The position numbers and the translations under genes are program-made. Of a stretch of DNA of 64,000 nucleotides, positions 13,560 to 26,000 are shown piece by piece (positions within the stretch are counted from its first letter, which is position 1; every line of letters begins with the position of its first letter). The stretch comes from Eleusine coracana subsp. coracana. Taxonomy: Eukaryota > Streptophyta > Magnoliopsida > Poales > Poaceae. The notes below the pieces were generated by a model that was not told the origin of the DNA, made no database searches, and saw only the letters and a program-made list of their open reading frames with translations. The stretch covers positions 3,086,949 to 3,150,948 of the forward strand of contig CM064430.1 in assembly GCA_032690845.1 (NCBI GenBank), read 5' to 3'.

Positions 13560-14160
13560 CGGCCTTTATGAGTTTCATGACCGTGGCACTATGGCAGGCC
13601 CAACAGAAGAATGCAGCTTTATTCGTACAAGCCCATTTTGCTTGCACGCATTTTTATTTGAAAGAAGTTCTTGTATCTCTTAACTATTGTACTAGTCTGA
13701 TTTTCTTCCTCAATTACAAAATCGAGTGTTCATGCTTCTTGAACTGTCAAAGTCATTTATTTTTTCCCTCCTACGGCTGTTTTCGATGATGGTTTTGTCC
13801 ATGTGACACATATATGACATCTACACATTTGCTGTTCTGCCTTGTGTGCACTGGCCAAGTTACTGCTATGAGGATCCGAATGCCAATAGAATAGACATGA
13901 CTGCTTTTACACGATGCATATGTGGTGAAAATGAAAAGCTATAGACTAAATTCCGTTATTTCACTATTGCCGATGCACTCGGGTGGGTCGATGTAGCTTC
14001 GTTCCCGCTTGTGTGGCCACTTGCAACATGGGGGTTGTGTCATCTGTGCAAAGTTGTCCATCTATCTTTAGCCTAAAATCACAACAAATTTAGGATTTAA
14101 AAATTGCAGATTCATAAATAGTTTTATATTTGATGATCTTTAAAGCAAACAAGATTTCTA
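13560..14160. repeat. Dispersed repeat, copy 2 (related to 10690-11040)
   Basis: Shares TATGGCAGGCCCAACAGAAG, ACAAGCCCATTTTGC, AAAATTGCAGAT and TTTAAAGCAAAC in the same order as copy 1, with larger spacing. Confidence 0.55.
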
Positions 14161-16230
14161 CTTGAGGCAGCGATGCTGTACGCCATCGCTCTGGTTATTG
14201 TAAAATCTCCAGCATGCCCCCACTACAAATAGGTTATTGTAAAATCACGTGAAAAGACAGGTTAGCTGCAAAACCATCCCATAAGTCATTTGAAATTTGA
14301 CTTTTCCACTCATAAGTCATTTTATTGCAAATTCCCACCCACTTACTTAGTTTTGTTGAAAAAACACCCTAATTAGCACATATTTAATTGATTCAACCTT
14401 ATTTTATTTATTTAGAGCAGCCAATGATATTCTTATCAAAGATACAAAATTTTGAGAGTATAATCTTCATATTTTGTTGGTGAATATGTAGCAAAAATGT
14501 GAATTAGAGTTTAAATGCTGTTATACAAAGTTTGAGATATAGATATTTCACAAAGTTAAGATGAATTATTCATTAAAATCTTTAACAATGTTAAATTTAT
14601 TTAACTTAGTTTTTAAATTTTGTATCAATTAAAACATATGAAATCAATTAAATATATGTCAAATGGAGTGATTTTTTGCAACAAAACACAATAGATGTGT
14701 GGGGATTTGTAACAAAATAACTTCTAAATGAGAATCTCTAACTCCAATTGACTTATCAGGTGGTTTATACAATTATTTGAAAAAAATAATGTTACCTTTA
14801 TTATCTGAGCACCATAAAAAGTTATGCACTTGGTATATCGTTGCAGCAGCATTTTCGTCCATCAAACAAATCAAACAAAAACGATCTTCCTTCATGTGAG
14901 TCGTGGTTGGTATATTGTTGACCCTTAAACAACACTATATTAATCTGCTATGCACCATAGAAATCTAGAGGGACATATAGAACAATATTAACCAAGATCT
15001 TGCGGAGGTTGATCCCTTTTCTACACATCAAGTCTGATGCATTTGTTATGTGATATTAGTAATCAAGATAAAAAATGTCTATTTCATCATGCAGCGGTAG
15101 AACAACTCCTCGTGTATCATGCGATGCTTTTGCAACACTTTTTTCTAACATTGATAAATCATATGAAAATAAAATGCTTTTTCACACACCGGGCAAATGC
15201 TCACGGAAATGTTTTATCTATTGTGATGGCATCACCGTGTTATGAGCTAGTTTGGTTATTCTTATACTCGATATATCGTTGAAGCTTGGACAGATACACA
15301 TGTATACAATAACATTATGAATTACTTTTTTTTCTAAATGAATCTATGGTATGCCTCACATTAGGCAAAAAAAGACTAGGCGATGGGGCATATGCTCCTA
15401 CCTCAATATATAGTTGAGAGATTGATATACAAAACTATTTTTTAGTTACAAAGAATTACTATTTTATTGAGTCATTCCAATATCTTTGTAAAATGGCAAC
15501 CCTTTTCATTGAAAAATATAAACTAAAAAACATACAAAGTGATAAATAAAATAAAAATATCTTGTATGTAAATTGACCTTTATCGGGGAGAGTAGCACAT
15601 ATACGGTCATAATCCATCTTCATATCATAATTTATTATTTTATTTTATCCTCTCGTCCAACAATTTAGATTTTGTTACAATTCACATATAATCCTGCCCT
15701 TAATCTTACACACGGTTTAGTGCATTATTCCGCATCCGTGTTTTTTTTTCCACAGGACACTGTCTACTGTCGTACCAACAAAAAAAAAAGTGTGCCACAA
15801 ACAAGTTTTTTTTTTAAAAAAAATCAGTATCATGCAGATAAATTTCCTTTTGTTTTATTATGTAGCCGGTAATGTTATCGTATACACGTGCATCTGTCCA
15901 AGCTTCCGCCACTACTAACAGAACAACTTTTTTTTTACTGAACACTAACAATGAAACTTCTAGCTCGTACACAGCACACGTATGGCCGCTAGTAGAGCAG
16001 CAGCACCGAATCACCCCCAGCTGGGCATGCAGGAAGCTTTGCCTTCTCAGTTGAGGTGCTCCTTTGGACCACCCTCTGATCATGCCCTTATTCAAACACA
16101 TCCGTAGTATATGTACATGTTGAAGATCCCGTTTGAAGCTCATGAATTCCAGAGTTCCTTGTGAAATTCATGTGCTCCAAACTAGGATTAACCAATACCA
16201 TATACACACCGCAGCGCTTCACTGTCTGTT
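14161..16230. other. AT-rich intergenic, no supported gene
   Basis: Only short frames in AT-rich sequence with poly-A/T runs (about 15780-15830). No gene or transposon terminus recognised. Confidence 0.5.
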
Positions 16231-16248
16231 GCCAGTCATGTGCGCAAG

Positions 16249-16485
16249 CTAACCGGTGACATGGCGACGCGACGCCGAGCGGAGCAGAGGCGACACCAGG
16301 CTGGCCCTCGCCGGCGACGACGCGCTCGGGGAAGGCGACGTGGCGTACCAGACGGGGTCGCAGAAGAGCGCCGACGAGCGCGACGGCGGCGGTTGGTCGC
16401 CGAAGAGGAGGCTTCCGAAGGCGACCTGCCTCGCCTGCCGGTATTCCACGATGGCTCTGTACACCAACGGTATGAGGCCTTCCAT
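16249..16485 (-). CDS. Small plant-specific protein of the MEGLIP-start type
   Basis: A 78-residue single-exon frame starts with ATG at 16485. The open frame extends three codons further upstream but only to a GTG, so the ATG is preferred. The N-terminus MEGLIPLVYRAIVEYR matches, from family knowledge, short plant proteins of unknown function that begin MEGLIP(F/L)(V/L)Y(R/K)AI and end with a Ser/Arg-rich tail resembling the SPLLRSASRR seen here. The middle is divergent: the usual ESPSASY-type motif is not evident, although SPSPSAS occurs at about residues 51-57. There is no signal peptide or membrane segment. The GC content is high compared with its AT-rich surroundings, typical of grass coding exons. 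The opposite-strand frames at 16240-16567 are shadows. Function unknown; it may be a decayed paralogue. Confidence 0.55.
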   Translation of the reverse strand: MEGLIPLVYRAIVEYRQARQVAFGSLLFGDQPPPSRSSALFCDPVWYATSPSPSASSPARASLVSPLLRSASRRHVTG

Positions 16486-16849
16486 TACTATCACGAAGCA
16501 GAGGAGAGAGCTTATAGAGCCTCTGATTAGCTTGGCGCCAATGCAAGCAAGCTCAGCTCAGAAGTGAGGCTCACGGATGCTATAAAAAGGGGCCGGTCAT
16601 ATCTGTCAGCAATTTGAGGTAAACTAGTCAGATTAGCTTGCGATTTACTTTTCACCAATAAATCGAAACGTATACGTCTCACCAAATCCACTGATCCAAA
16701 ATTTTCAAGTGGCATTCGGTGAATGCGTCGCCCGATGCTTATCTGCACCGGCAGCAGCTTCCTTTCTTGTCATTGCATCACTGATCAAGTCTCCTGACAG
16801 TTCCGTTGTCGCCCAGCACACAAGTGACCAGCAGGTCACATTTTGTGTA

Positions 16850-18720
16850 AGAGTGATGTGTGGAGGAGGTGTGAGCCTAAATCTTTGAATCAGTTGCTGG
16901 TGGCGGGTAACTTTCAGCTAGGCAACAATAGGGGGAGAAACATAAATACAGGTCGGCATCATTATGTGATCCAGGTCTTCTGATAAAATGTGGATACCGG
17001 ATAATTGGGCCTGGATGTTTGTTTAGAAGATTTGGAGTTGGGAATTCTGCTTCATCGGTCCTTCGTAGTTTTCAAGAGAAAATTTTACCTTGTTTCAAGC
17101 AAATTACCTGATGAGTTTATAGCTATGGTTAAAGCTTACATTATGTTGTTAAGAGTGGATGGATTCAACTTTCACAATAGCATAACAGTGCACCACTGTA
17201 AAACTGAAGTGATATGTAGGGAATTTGATTGCAACACTGATGGTGCCATGAACAAGAAATTTACTTTCAGTTGCTATCATGGAACCGATCAAATCGACAC
17301 TGACAACTCTGAAATTGAACACTAGGCAATAGGAAGTTGATGGCCTTAGCACACTTTTACAGTGTCCTCATACAATTAACCAAAAGACACTATAAAGGTT
17401 TGGGGCACTCTCCACTGAAATGTCCTCTTGATGTGCTCGTCTCACCAAAATGTAGTAGCCAAGAAGCCAAATTTCTTCCTGTACATCCGGCCTGCACCCA
17501 TATGTCTCCCGTCTTCAGTCAGTTCCTCTGATGCAACAATTGGTTACGTTTCATTCATTGCAAAAGTAATAGAGAAGACTTGCTGGTAGGTACTATGTTA
17601 GCGCTATTATGTCTGATATACCCATGCAGCTTCAGCTCAGGTGACTGCCTACCTACGGAAACAGAATGTGTCAAGATTTAATCAAGCTTCAGTTCAGGTA
17701 CTGGGTAGGCTGTTGGCATCAAAAGATCAGAATGTTTCAGAATTCGCTTTGGCCAGATTGGACCATACTAAACGCAATAAATACAGCATTTCGATGAAGA
17801 AGCGTGTTTGTTTAACGGACTGCTGCTTGATCTTCACTGCTCACAAGATGGAGATGACAGCAAGGTACAAATAACAAAGTACTAAAGCTGTATGAGCATC
17901 CTGACCAAAAGATCATGAACTATGACACTGAATAAACGGGGTGGGAAAATCGATCTGGTCTTGTTTGCTACTACTGTGCTGCAGTAGCAGCAACAGCATT
18001 GACCGCATCCGTTTCACTGCCACTGCTGGTCTGCAACTGTCGCCTTGTGAACAAATGACACCAAGCCGAGAGAAGCAGGGGCATTTCATCAGACAAAATT
18101 TTGAGGGGAAACGAAGAATCGATGAAGAATTTGTATTACCTCATCAGCTTGTAGGTTGATAGGTTTACTGAAACGCTCGTAATAACCTCCGTCCCAGTCG
18201 CGGAGGAGGCACAAGTCCGGATCGAGCCGCCATGCCTGGCACTCGGTGCGCGCTCGATCTCGCGGCTCCGATGGAGGCCAATCGCGCGCGCCGCCGCCCT
18301 CCGATGATTTCTGCGGCGACAATACGAGCGTTGAATGGGGATTCGTGGTTCGTGGCACCGGCCGGGAGGACGCCGGCGGCAAGCGGGCGGGAGGACGCGA
18401 GCGAGAGAGCCCGCCGTCCATACCAGGGATTTATGTATAAATAATTTAGGAGATATGAGGGGCTAAATGTAAATATTTGGATCGCGACTATTGACCGCGA
18501 TCCAAATTGGGGGGTTATCTGAAAATATTATGTGCCCTGGCTATTCCAAATCGAAGGTGCCTTTTGCAAATACTCCAGGCTGGCCGGCGCCTCTACAGCC
18601 GTTGCCGGCGAGGTCGCGCCGCCGCCGTCGATCTCTGTTCACCACGTTTCCATGCGTTCCGCGGTCGCCGCTGTCAGGTTAAGGCGACCATCCCGGTGAT
18701 TCCTCTTCCCTAGCCCCCGC
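16850..18720 (+). repeat. Repeat block A, copy 1
   Basis: First of three degenerate copies of one block. Landmarks: TGAATCAGTTGCTGG (about 16886), CTTCTGATAAAA (about 16977), AACTCTGAAATTGAACACTA (about 17304), TTGATGTGCTCGTCTCACCA (about 17428), CAGTTCAGGTACTGGGTAGG (about 17690), ATTTCATCAGACAAAATTTT (about 18083), a GC-rich segment (18230-18420) and the palindrome at 18477. No long open frame spans it. It probably represents an old transposon or pseudogenic unit. Confidence 0.7.
18477..18505. repeat. Short palindrome, copy 1
   Basis: TTGGATCGCG pairs perfectly with CGCGATCCAA across a 9-nt loop. The same motif recurs at 22037, 59609 and 59695. Confidence 0.9.
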
Positions 18721-19319
18721 TCAGAGCCCTCGTTCGCTCAGAGATGCTGTAGTTCCTTCGCCGGCGCGGCGAGAGCACGACGAAGGACGATTATGCCTAA
18801 CTGCATATGACTGACATAAGCGGCGCCCGAACGAGGATATAGGTCGCGATGGATGGCCTATGTGTTCCATTAGTTTGTATTTTGTGAAATTTAGGTGCAG
18901 GCTCCGTTGGTATTTATTACCTTCCCTGTTCGTAGTCACCGAATAAGTGAAGATGGAAAGCCTAGTAAATCAATTATTATGCATACAGACTACAGAGTAG
19001 GGAATACTTCAAGAACCAGGGCTAGACTTTGAGAGTTCTGTGATGGAGATGTCATTTAATTTTGCTGCAATTAGCGTAAACCAGTTTGACTAATCAACAG
19101 CATTTTTTTTTTCTATAACACTTTGCAGCACATCTATGGCAAGTCCGCACAAGATGCTACTTACCTCTACCTGACTGAAATTCAGATACGTAGTCATCAT
19201 TCCAGAGTGCTTCATGACTCTTTAAAGTCTAATAGTGTGTATAAGAGGTAGGCTAGTGTGTATCGAAATTGTTTTTTTTTTTTCAAAAAGTTTAAAGAGT
19301 CATCATTGTGTTGTTTGTA
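18721..19319. other. Spacer between repeat blocks, no gene
   Basis: Mixed-composition sequence without a supported frame; several T-runs (about 19105, 19270). Confidence 0.45.
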
Positions 19320-20540
19320 AGAGTCATCATGTGTGGAGGTGTGAGCCTTAATGTTTGAATCAGTTGCTGGTACTGTAGCGGGTAACTTTCAGCTTGGCAA
19401 CACCAGGGTGAGGAATATCAGATACTGTACATAGTGTGATCCAGGACTTCTGATAAAAGATGAATATCAGATAACTGTACACGGGTGTTTGTCTAGAAGC
19501 ATTGAAGTTATGAATTATGTTTTATCGATACTTCATGGTTTTGAAGAGAATTTTACCTTGTCTGATCAGTTTGGCTTCTGTCAAAATTCTGCACGTGTTT
19601 TGTTAAGACTTAAGGCACAGTGATATGTAGGGGACTTGATCGCAACACTGATGTTACCATGAACAAGAACATTTACTTTAGTTGCTATCATGGAAACGAT
19701 CAAATGACATCGACAACTCTGAAATTGAACACTAGACAATTGGAAGTTGATGACCTTTTTAATGTCTGCATACCATTACTCAAAAAGGCAAGCTAAAGGT
19801 TTGGGGTACTCTCCACTGTGATGCCCTCTTGATGTGCTCGTCTCACCAAAATGCAGTAGCCAAGAAGCTGAATCTCATCCTGTACCCATATTTATCTCTT
19901 CTTCAGTTCTTGTGATGCAGTAACTGGTTACGCATTACTCATTGCTCAAAAAGAAATAGAGAAGACATGCTGGTAGGTACCATGTTACAGCTATTATGTC
20001 TGATATGTCCATGCAGCTCTAAGGACACCTGCATTTGGACCTGCAGTACAGTGACTGGCTACCTACTGAAATAGAACGTGTCAAAGTTTAATCAAGATTC
20101 AAGTTCAGGTATTGGGTAGGCATCAAAAGATCAGAATGTCCAGAATTAGCTTTAGCCAGATTGGACCATACTAAATGCAATAAATACAGCATTTCAATGA
20201 AGAATCGTGTTTGTTTCCCTGAAGCTGCTTTCATGACTTCAATGCTCATGAGATGGAGATGACAAATCCTCAACAAGTTACAAATAGCAAACTGCAAAAG
20301 TTCTGCGGGCAACCAGATCAGGATTTAGGACATCTGAATAAGCGGGTGAAACATATCGATCTTGTGTTGTACTGTGTTGCAGCAGCAGCATTGGCCATTG
20401 CTGGTCTGCTGCAACTGACGTGTCATGAACAGGTGACATCAAGGCGATGGATGCAGGGACATTTCTTCAGACAAAAGTTGGAGGTGAATCAAAAGAATCG
20501 CTGAAGAACGTGTTCCTTCGTCAGCGTATTCGTGGGTATG
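19320..20540 (+). repeat. Repeat block A, copy 2
   Basis: Collinear with copy 1 at an offset of about 2.4 kb: TGAATCAGTTGCTGG, CTTCTGATAAAA, AACTCTGAAATTGAACACTA, TTGATGTGCTCGTCTCACCA, GTTCAGGTATTGGGTAGG and ATTTCTTCAGACAAAAG all recur in order with small indels. An 83-residue open frame at 20253-20504 includes a hydrophobic stretch, but its equivalent in copy 1 is broken, so I do not call a gene. Confidence 0.75.
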
Positions 20541-21110
20541 TCGATAGCGTATTCGTGTTCCTTCGTTCCTGACGACGGGGGAGGCGGCGCTCGCGGCCAA
20601 GGGAGGCGCGTCAAGGGGAGGAAGGCGAGGCTGGGCGCAACGAAGGCCAGAGGGGAGGCTGCGCGACGGAGGACGGACGCCGCTCCTGCTCGAATCTTGG
20701 TGGATTCGAGCTCGCGGCGGAGGGCGAGGTCTGGGCAGCGGAGTGCGCGTCGAGGTCGGCGGAGGCTAGCCAGGCCGGCAGCGGGGAGAGGGAGGCGGCA
20801 CGGGGGAGCTGGGGCGTGGCGCGGCCGGGCGGTGTGGGGAGAGGAGGCTGGGGGAAGGGAGGTGCGGCCGCGCGGGAGAGAAGAGGTGAGGGGGAGGGGC
20901 GGTGGCCGGCGGCCGACGACCGGCAGGCGGGGCGGCGGGCGGAGGCGGACGCAGGCGGGGCCAGATCAGGAAGGACGGCATCGATCAGGAAGGTGGAAGA
21001 AGGAAGGAGAAAGAAAGGAAAGAGAAGGAAAAAAAGAAATAGAAAAAAATAGATGGATCCACGTTTTGGAGAGGGATAGTAACCTTCAAAATTTGAGACT
21101 GTGAGGGCAA
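20541..21110. other. GC-rich patch, no credible gene
   Basis: A 190-codon frame (20532-21104, plus) is almost entirely Arg/Gly/Ala with overlapping frames in other phases and no domain. It resembles GC-rich transposon cargo or a decayed 5' exon rather than a gene. Confidence 0.5.
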
Positions 21111-21589
21111 ATTTATATGTCTATATAAAATACATGTCGAAATAAGAGCTCTATTGAAATAATTCTTTTTACTTAATATGTAAAATTTGTGATTGAAGTT
21201 TGGATGGGGCTTGCTCTTATTGTGTTAACTGATACAATTCTAAGAGAAAAGTATAATGAGTTCTAGTCAGTTGACTAAATGGTTGTTCACGTAATCAAAA
21301 TCCTAGTTGGAAGAGAGAGAATAGAAGTGAGAGAAGAGAGCAGGCGACTGTTTCGTCGCCCGGCTGAAACGTCCGTCCCAAAAACCAAACGCCTGTTTTG
21401 AGTTTGTTTGTAGGCGATTTACCAGGCGGGTGTGGTCACCAACCAATGACCATCCGCATATTAAATGCTTGAGGCAAACTAACAGCCAGCTTAGTATATG
21501 GGTGGTGGGCGACTCGAAGTGACGTAGCATTTGTATTTCGCCCGCTGCTGGCGTTTGCATTAGCCTTGCTCTAAGTACTGAGGCCACCT

Positions 21590-22200
21590 GAACAGTGACC
21601 TGCAGTACAATGACTGACTACCTGCAACAACAGAATGTGTCAAGTATTATCAAACTTCAGTTCAGGTGCTGGGTACGCATCAATGATCAGGATGTTCTGA
21701 ATTAGCATTTGTAGGTTGGTGCCTAATTTCAATTGGAAAAGTGGGTTTGTTTTACTGAATCTGCTTTCATGAGCTTGCTGCCCACGAGAATCGAGTTGAA
21801 GGTGGTGGCCATAACAAGGAATAGTAGAAAACAAGGCGATGGAAAAGCAGAGTGATTTCTTCATCTGCATCTTCATCGATAGATGGGTATGGATAGTAAT
21901 CAATCGGAGCAGCCACCGACAGAGCACGATTAAGCGGTCATGCCCAACCGCGTGAGCTCGAGCGCGCGGCTGTTCCGTCGGCTGAGATGGCGGCGAATCG
22001 CGCGCGCCCCCGCATTCCGGTCCTTGTGTAAATATTTGGATCGCGACTATTAATCGCGATCCATATTAGGGGGCTTTCTCTGAATACTCCGAGCCGACCG
22101 CCGGCGTCCCGGCGACATGGCAGCCGCCGCAGGCGAGGTCGCGCCGCCGCCGCCGACAGCATCGGCTCACCCTTGCGCGGTGCGCCCCTCGCTTTCCTCC
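21590..22200 (+). repeat. Repeat block A, copy 3 (partial)
   Basis: Carries CAGTTCAGGTGCTGGGTACG (about 21659), ATGATCAGGATGTT, a GC-rich segment with GGCGAATCGCGCGCGCC (about 21990, compare 18276) and the palindrome at 22037, followed as in copy 1 by GGCGAGGTCGCGCCGCCGCC. The first kilobase of the unit is missing. Confidence 0.7.
22037..22063. repeat. Short palindrome, copy 2
   Basis: TGGATCGCGA pairs perfectly with TCGCGATCCA across a 7-nt loop (CTATTAA). Confidence 0.9.
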
Positions 22201-23034
22201 CTCATGTTCACCATAATAGCCGCGTATTCCGTCCCTGTGCCCCGGTGAAATTACGGCAGAGTCGCTGAGATGCTGCTGCGGACACGGCGGCGCACCAACC
22301 GCCGAGAGCGTGGGGCAGCTGGACGCGGTGAAGAAACATGATTCCTGCGGTTAACCGAAGGCTGCAACCATAGAGCTGCATCTGCTTAATCTGTGCGAAA
22401 TTTGACCGGTAGGGAAGCACATAGCAGCATCTTATGATCAGTTGCAGGAGGTGGGATGCAATTTGAGAACATGAATCATGAATGATGCTAGTGAGGACAG
22501 TTCATTACCAACGCGAAAAGTTCCCTTTTCCTGAAAAAACTTGGGGAAAAACGTCGTGCAAGTGAGAATAAGGGCGATGAAATGGAAAAGATGTTTAAGC
22601 CTTTGTACATCGCGCACACAGCATATTTGTGCCACCTATATACGCTCTTGTACCTGCGACTTGTGAACCTACTTCTCTTTTTTTTTTCAGAAAATTCAAC
22701 GAATGTTCCGCGGTGATGTAAACTTATGTATGGTTCCATTCAAGTTTATTTTCACGTGCTGGTTATTAGCAAAACAGGATTTGATTTCAAGAACTTTAGT
22801 GTGCATCGAGATGGAGAATGGTAATGAGGTAGAAAGAACACACAATACACGTTTTAAAGATTAGAGTGATATTTGCAGGTGCATCCTAATAAGCAGCTTT
22901 GCTGGTACTAATCTATATCTTTGCATAAGACAGGGAGATTTCCTCAGACAGTTTGGTGATGACACAACAGAAGCGATAAGAATATATATTTTTCCATCAT
23001 CAGCTTGTTCGACGGTACGTATTATACATAACTG
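22201..23034. other. Intergenic 3' of the F-box gene, no gene
   Basis: No supported coding region. A short stretch at about 22930-23000 (GATTTCCTCAGACAG, CATCATCAGCTTG) again resembles the tail of repeat block A. Confidence 0.45.
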
Positions 23035-26000
23035 TCAAATATCTGCAGAACTGCATTCAGCTTTGATGATACAATGCGTAGTACAGCGATTGTCTGCAGG
23101 TACAACGATATGCAGCAATTTTATTGCAGGTGATGACGCCACATTGTGATTAGCTTGCCTTATGGGGGCAGCAAGTACCGCACTCTCTTTGTCTGCATCA
23201 CGAAACATGTAACACTTCAAGCTTGTTTCTGCCTTACAGAAGGTTGATATAGTCCGACGAAGCTCCCTAGCCTTGTTTTTACTGATCGAACAATTGAACG
23301 TTATCTCTGTTGGCACCGCCACCGCCCAACTGAACAGTCGTTTCACAAAAGCAACTTCATTGTCAATCCCTGCCATGTTAGAGATTACTATTTCTTGGAG
23401 GCAATTCAATGTGAGTTCCGCGGTCTTCCAGTTCTCTGGTTCATCACAAGGACAGCCTGATGGGCACCCATCTTGTTCCTACAAACGGGAGCATGTTATA
23501 AAAAATACTGACTTAAAAGGAAACTACCGCCGCCTGGTTGTAACAGAGCCTATTACATGAATAACAATAACAATATTGCTAATATGTGGAGCCAATTACT
23601 TCCAGCAACAAACAACTCATAAACAAAAGGTATTTAGTTGATCTTAGACAATATATATATAGAGAGGAGACCGTATATATAACTTTAAAAGACTGCTCGG
23701 AGCTTTGATTACTAGGGGTTATTTTCCAAATCGCTAGGATCGAACTTCAAATTTCTGCAACAGTCAACACCCAATCAACTAAGGATAGTGGTCATGCTCT
23801 ACCTGGAGGGGATAAAGTTTATGTCATTGGATGTGCTGCTATTGTTGGTCTACCAGTAAAGCCAGGAACAAGGCCTCCTTCAACAAAATTCTAATAAAAC
23901 ATCCATGCAACGTTATACTCCATGCATGCAACATTATACTCCATGCATGTGTTTCTTTTTTTACATTGGTCAGGTTTGTGCTTGGTTGACATTAAGGAAA
24001 AGGCAGGAACGATTTAGATGCTTCAGGTGACAATTAGAGCCCTTATTAACAGTGGAGATGTGTGGTGTTATGCACAATTTAGAGCAAGGATGCGCCAAAA
24101 GAGGGGGGGGGGGGGGGGGGGTGAAGCAAGGGAGCCACTAGAGGACAACTCTTAGAGCAGTCAAAGACTTCAGTTGGGATCTAAACTGAGGTAGTAGGTT
24201 TTAAGAAGTTCTTAGCAAAGCTCATGTGATCCTTCTATGGTTTTAGAGTTAAACTTGTAAGCACTGTACTTTCTTGTCTAAATCCCTATATTTGTAGATC
24301 AGGAAGTGTACTCAAGGCTGGAGAAAGTCTCGTTTCTGTTTCTTTTTTCTTATTTCCCTACATCGTATTATGCAAAAAAGACTTTGGATTGCTAGATTTG
24401 TGTTTAATGATGACACTTATTAATTGTTATCAAGGAACATGTGTCGCTTTGTGAGTTACACAAGAGATTCTTGTCATTAGAAGATCCATAAACATAAAAA
24501 ATACAAAGTGGAGCAGAGTATTAATGCCAAAGCAGCAAGTAGAGTGGCAATATCTTAACCAAACTAGACTGTGTCAATACATCAAATGCTATTTTGTTTT
24601 TGTCACATTCCCATATATGAGTATCAGATAAACAAACAGAGTTTTACCTCAAAGTTGCTAGGTATATAAAAATCAAGCAACAATCTTCTTACACCAGTGC
24701 ACAACTTAAGAAGATGAAACAAGGTGGCTCCAAAAGCATGTGTTTTATTGACGACCATCAAGCGCAACAACGTAACCTGAGGGAGCATTGTTATGTCTTC
24801 AATCAAGTATTGAAAACCCCTTATGTCCTGTCATTTCATAAGAAGTCAGCAAAAAGGAAACGTGATCACATAGTAAAGGTCAGCAAAAAAAAAAAAAAAA
24901 AAAGAGAAACCACATTTTCAAATAACTGATTATAACACCAGAAACATGCATTATTATAAGATATCGAATGGTTGATTGTATTGATGTGGCCTTAGGTCAA
25001 ATATATACTAATGCAAAGAGAGGACTCTGGCATATTCCAGAGTCTATACAGACCCTTAACAATTATAACTTGCAAGTTTGATTTGTCCTTACACAACACT
25101 GGCCATTAAACATCCAGATTAAAGATGCTTATTATTCAAATTATGATTTGGAACTGAAGCCCTTTCCCAAATGAAACACATGAGAATAAGAACATGAATA
25201 CATATTCTGTAGGTAAAATCATGGTTGCACAAGTTCTCACTATCTTAAGAGTTCAGATTCGCTTCCTCACTACTCCTAAGACTTGACATCCACATGAGTA
25301 ATAAACCTACTAATACATCAAACTACTAGTAAATTTCAGGCTAAAAGCTCCTTGGCAGTACATGCCTTACAATTTCATTGAGCTTCTTGACATTAGCAAT
25401 TAGGGCATCCACAATGTGAGAAAAACTCGGTAATAAGCCATAAATGCACGTGCACAACCTGGTCGTAAGCATTGTGCAAAGCGTCATCAGTTGCAGCTCG
25501 GTCCTAGCGTTAGTGCCGGCAGCAAGGCAATAGAGTATAGTTTCTATGTAATGTTACTGTGCACAAACAATAAAAAACTCCATTCTTATGCAAAGAAATG
25601 GTGGAGATGAGTTCGATGAATTTTTTTTATTCTGATGGAATCTTTCTCATCTTGTCTGATAACACAAACATTGTGAGAACTGTATTAGTTGCTACCGACT
25701 GAGAAGGGGACCCACTCCTAAGACCGACTTGAGTAACATACATTGCTGTTGCTCTTAGAAGAAGAAAAAGGTGAACTTGTTGTCAAATGCTTATCAGACT
25801 CGTTCCCATTTGCTGTGTTTCTCAATTAGCATACTGGCTTCAGCGGTCTAAAAAGAAGATATCTTGTGCAAACTAAGTCAATTATTAACTACGATACTGG
25901 TTCAAATGTTAAATCAAGTTATTCCTTTCTCAATGTTAAGCATATGAGACTTGTGAATTTCCTTCTTACTTGATCTATCCCATGTGTAACATAACACTCC

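Noticed and set aside
16581..16590. TATAAAAAGG as a plus-strand TATA box
   Set aside because: No plus-strand gene follows within a plausible distance; the nearby supported gene is on the minus strand.
17005..17325. 106-codon plus-strand frame
   Set aside because: The equivalent region in repeat block A copy 2 is broken by stops and indels, so it is a chance frame in a repeat.
20532..21104. 190-codon Arg/Gly-rich frame
   Set aside because: Low complexity with overlapping alternative frames; GC-driven.
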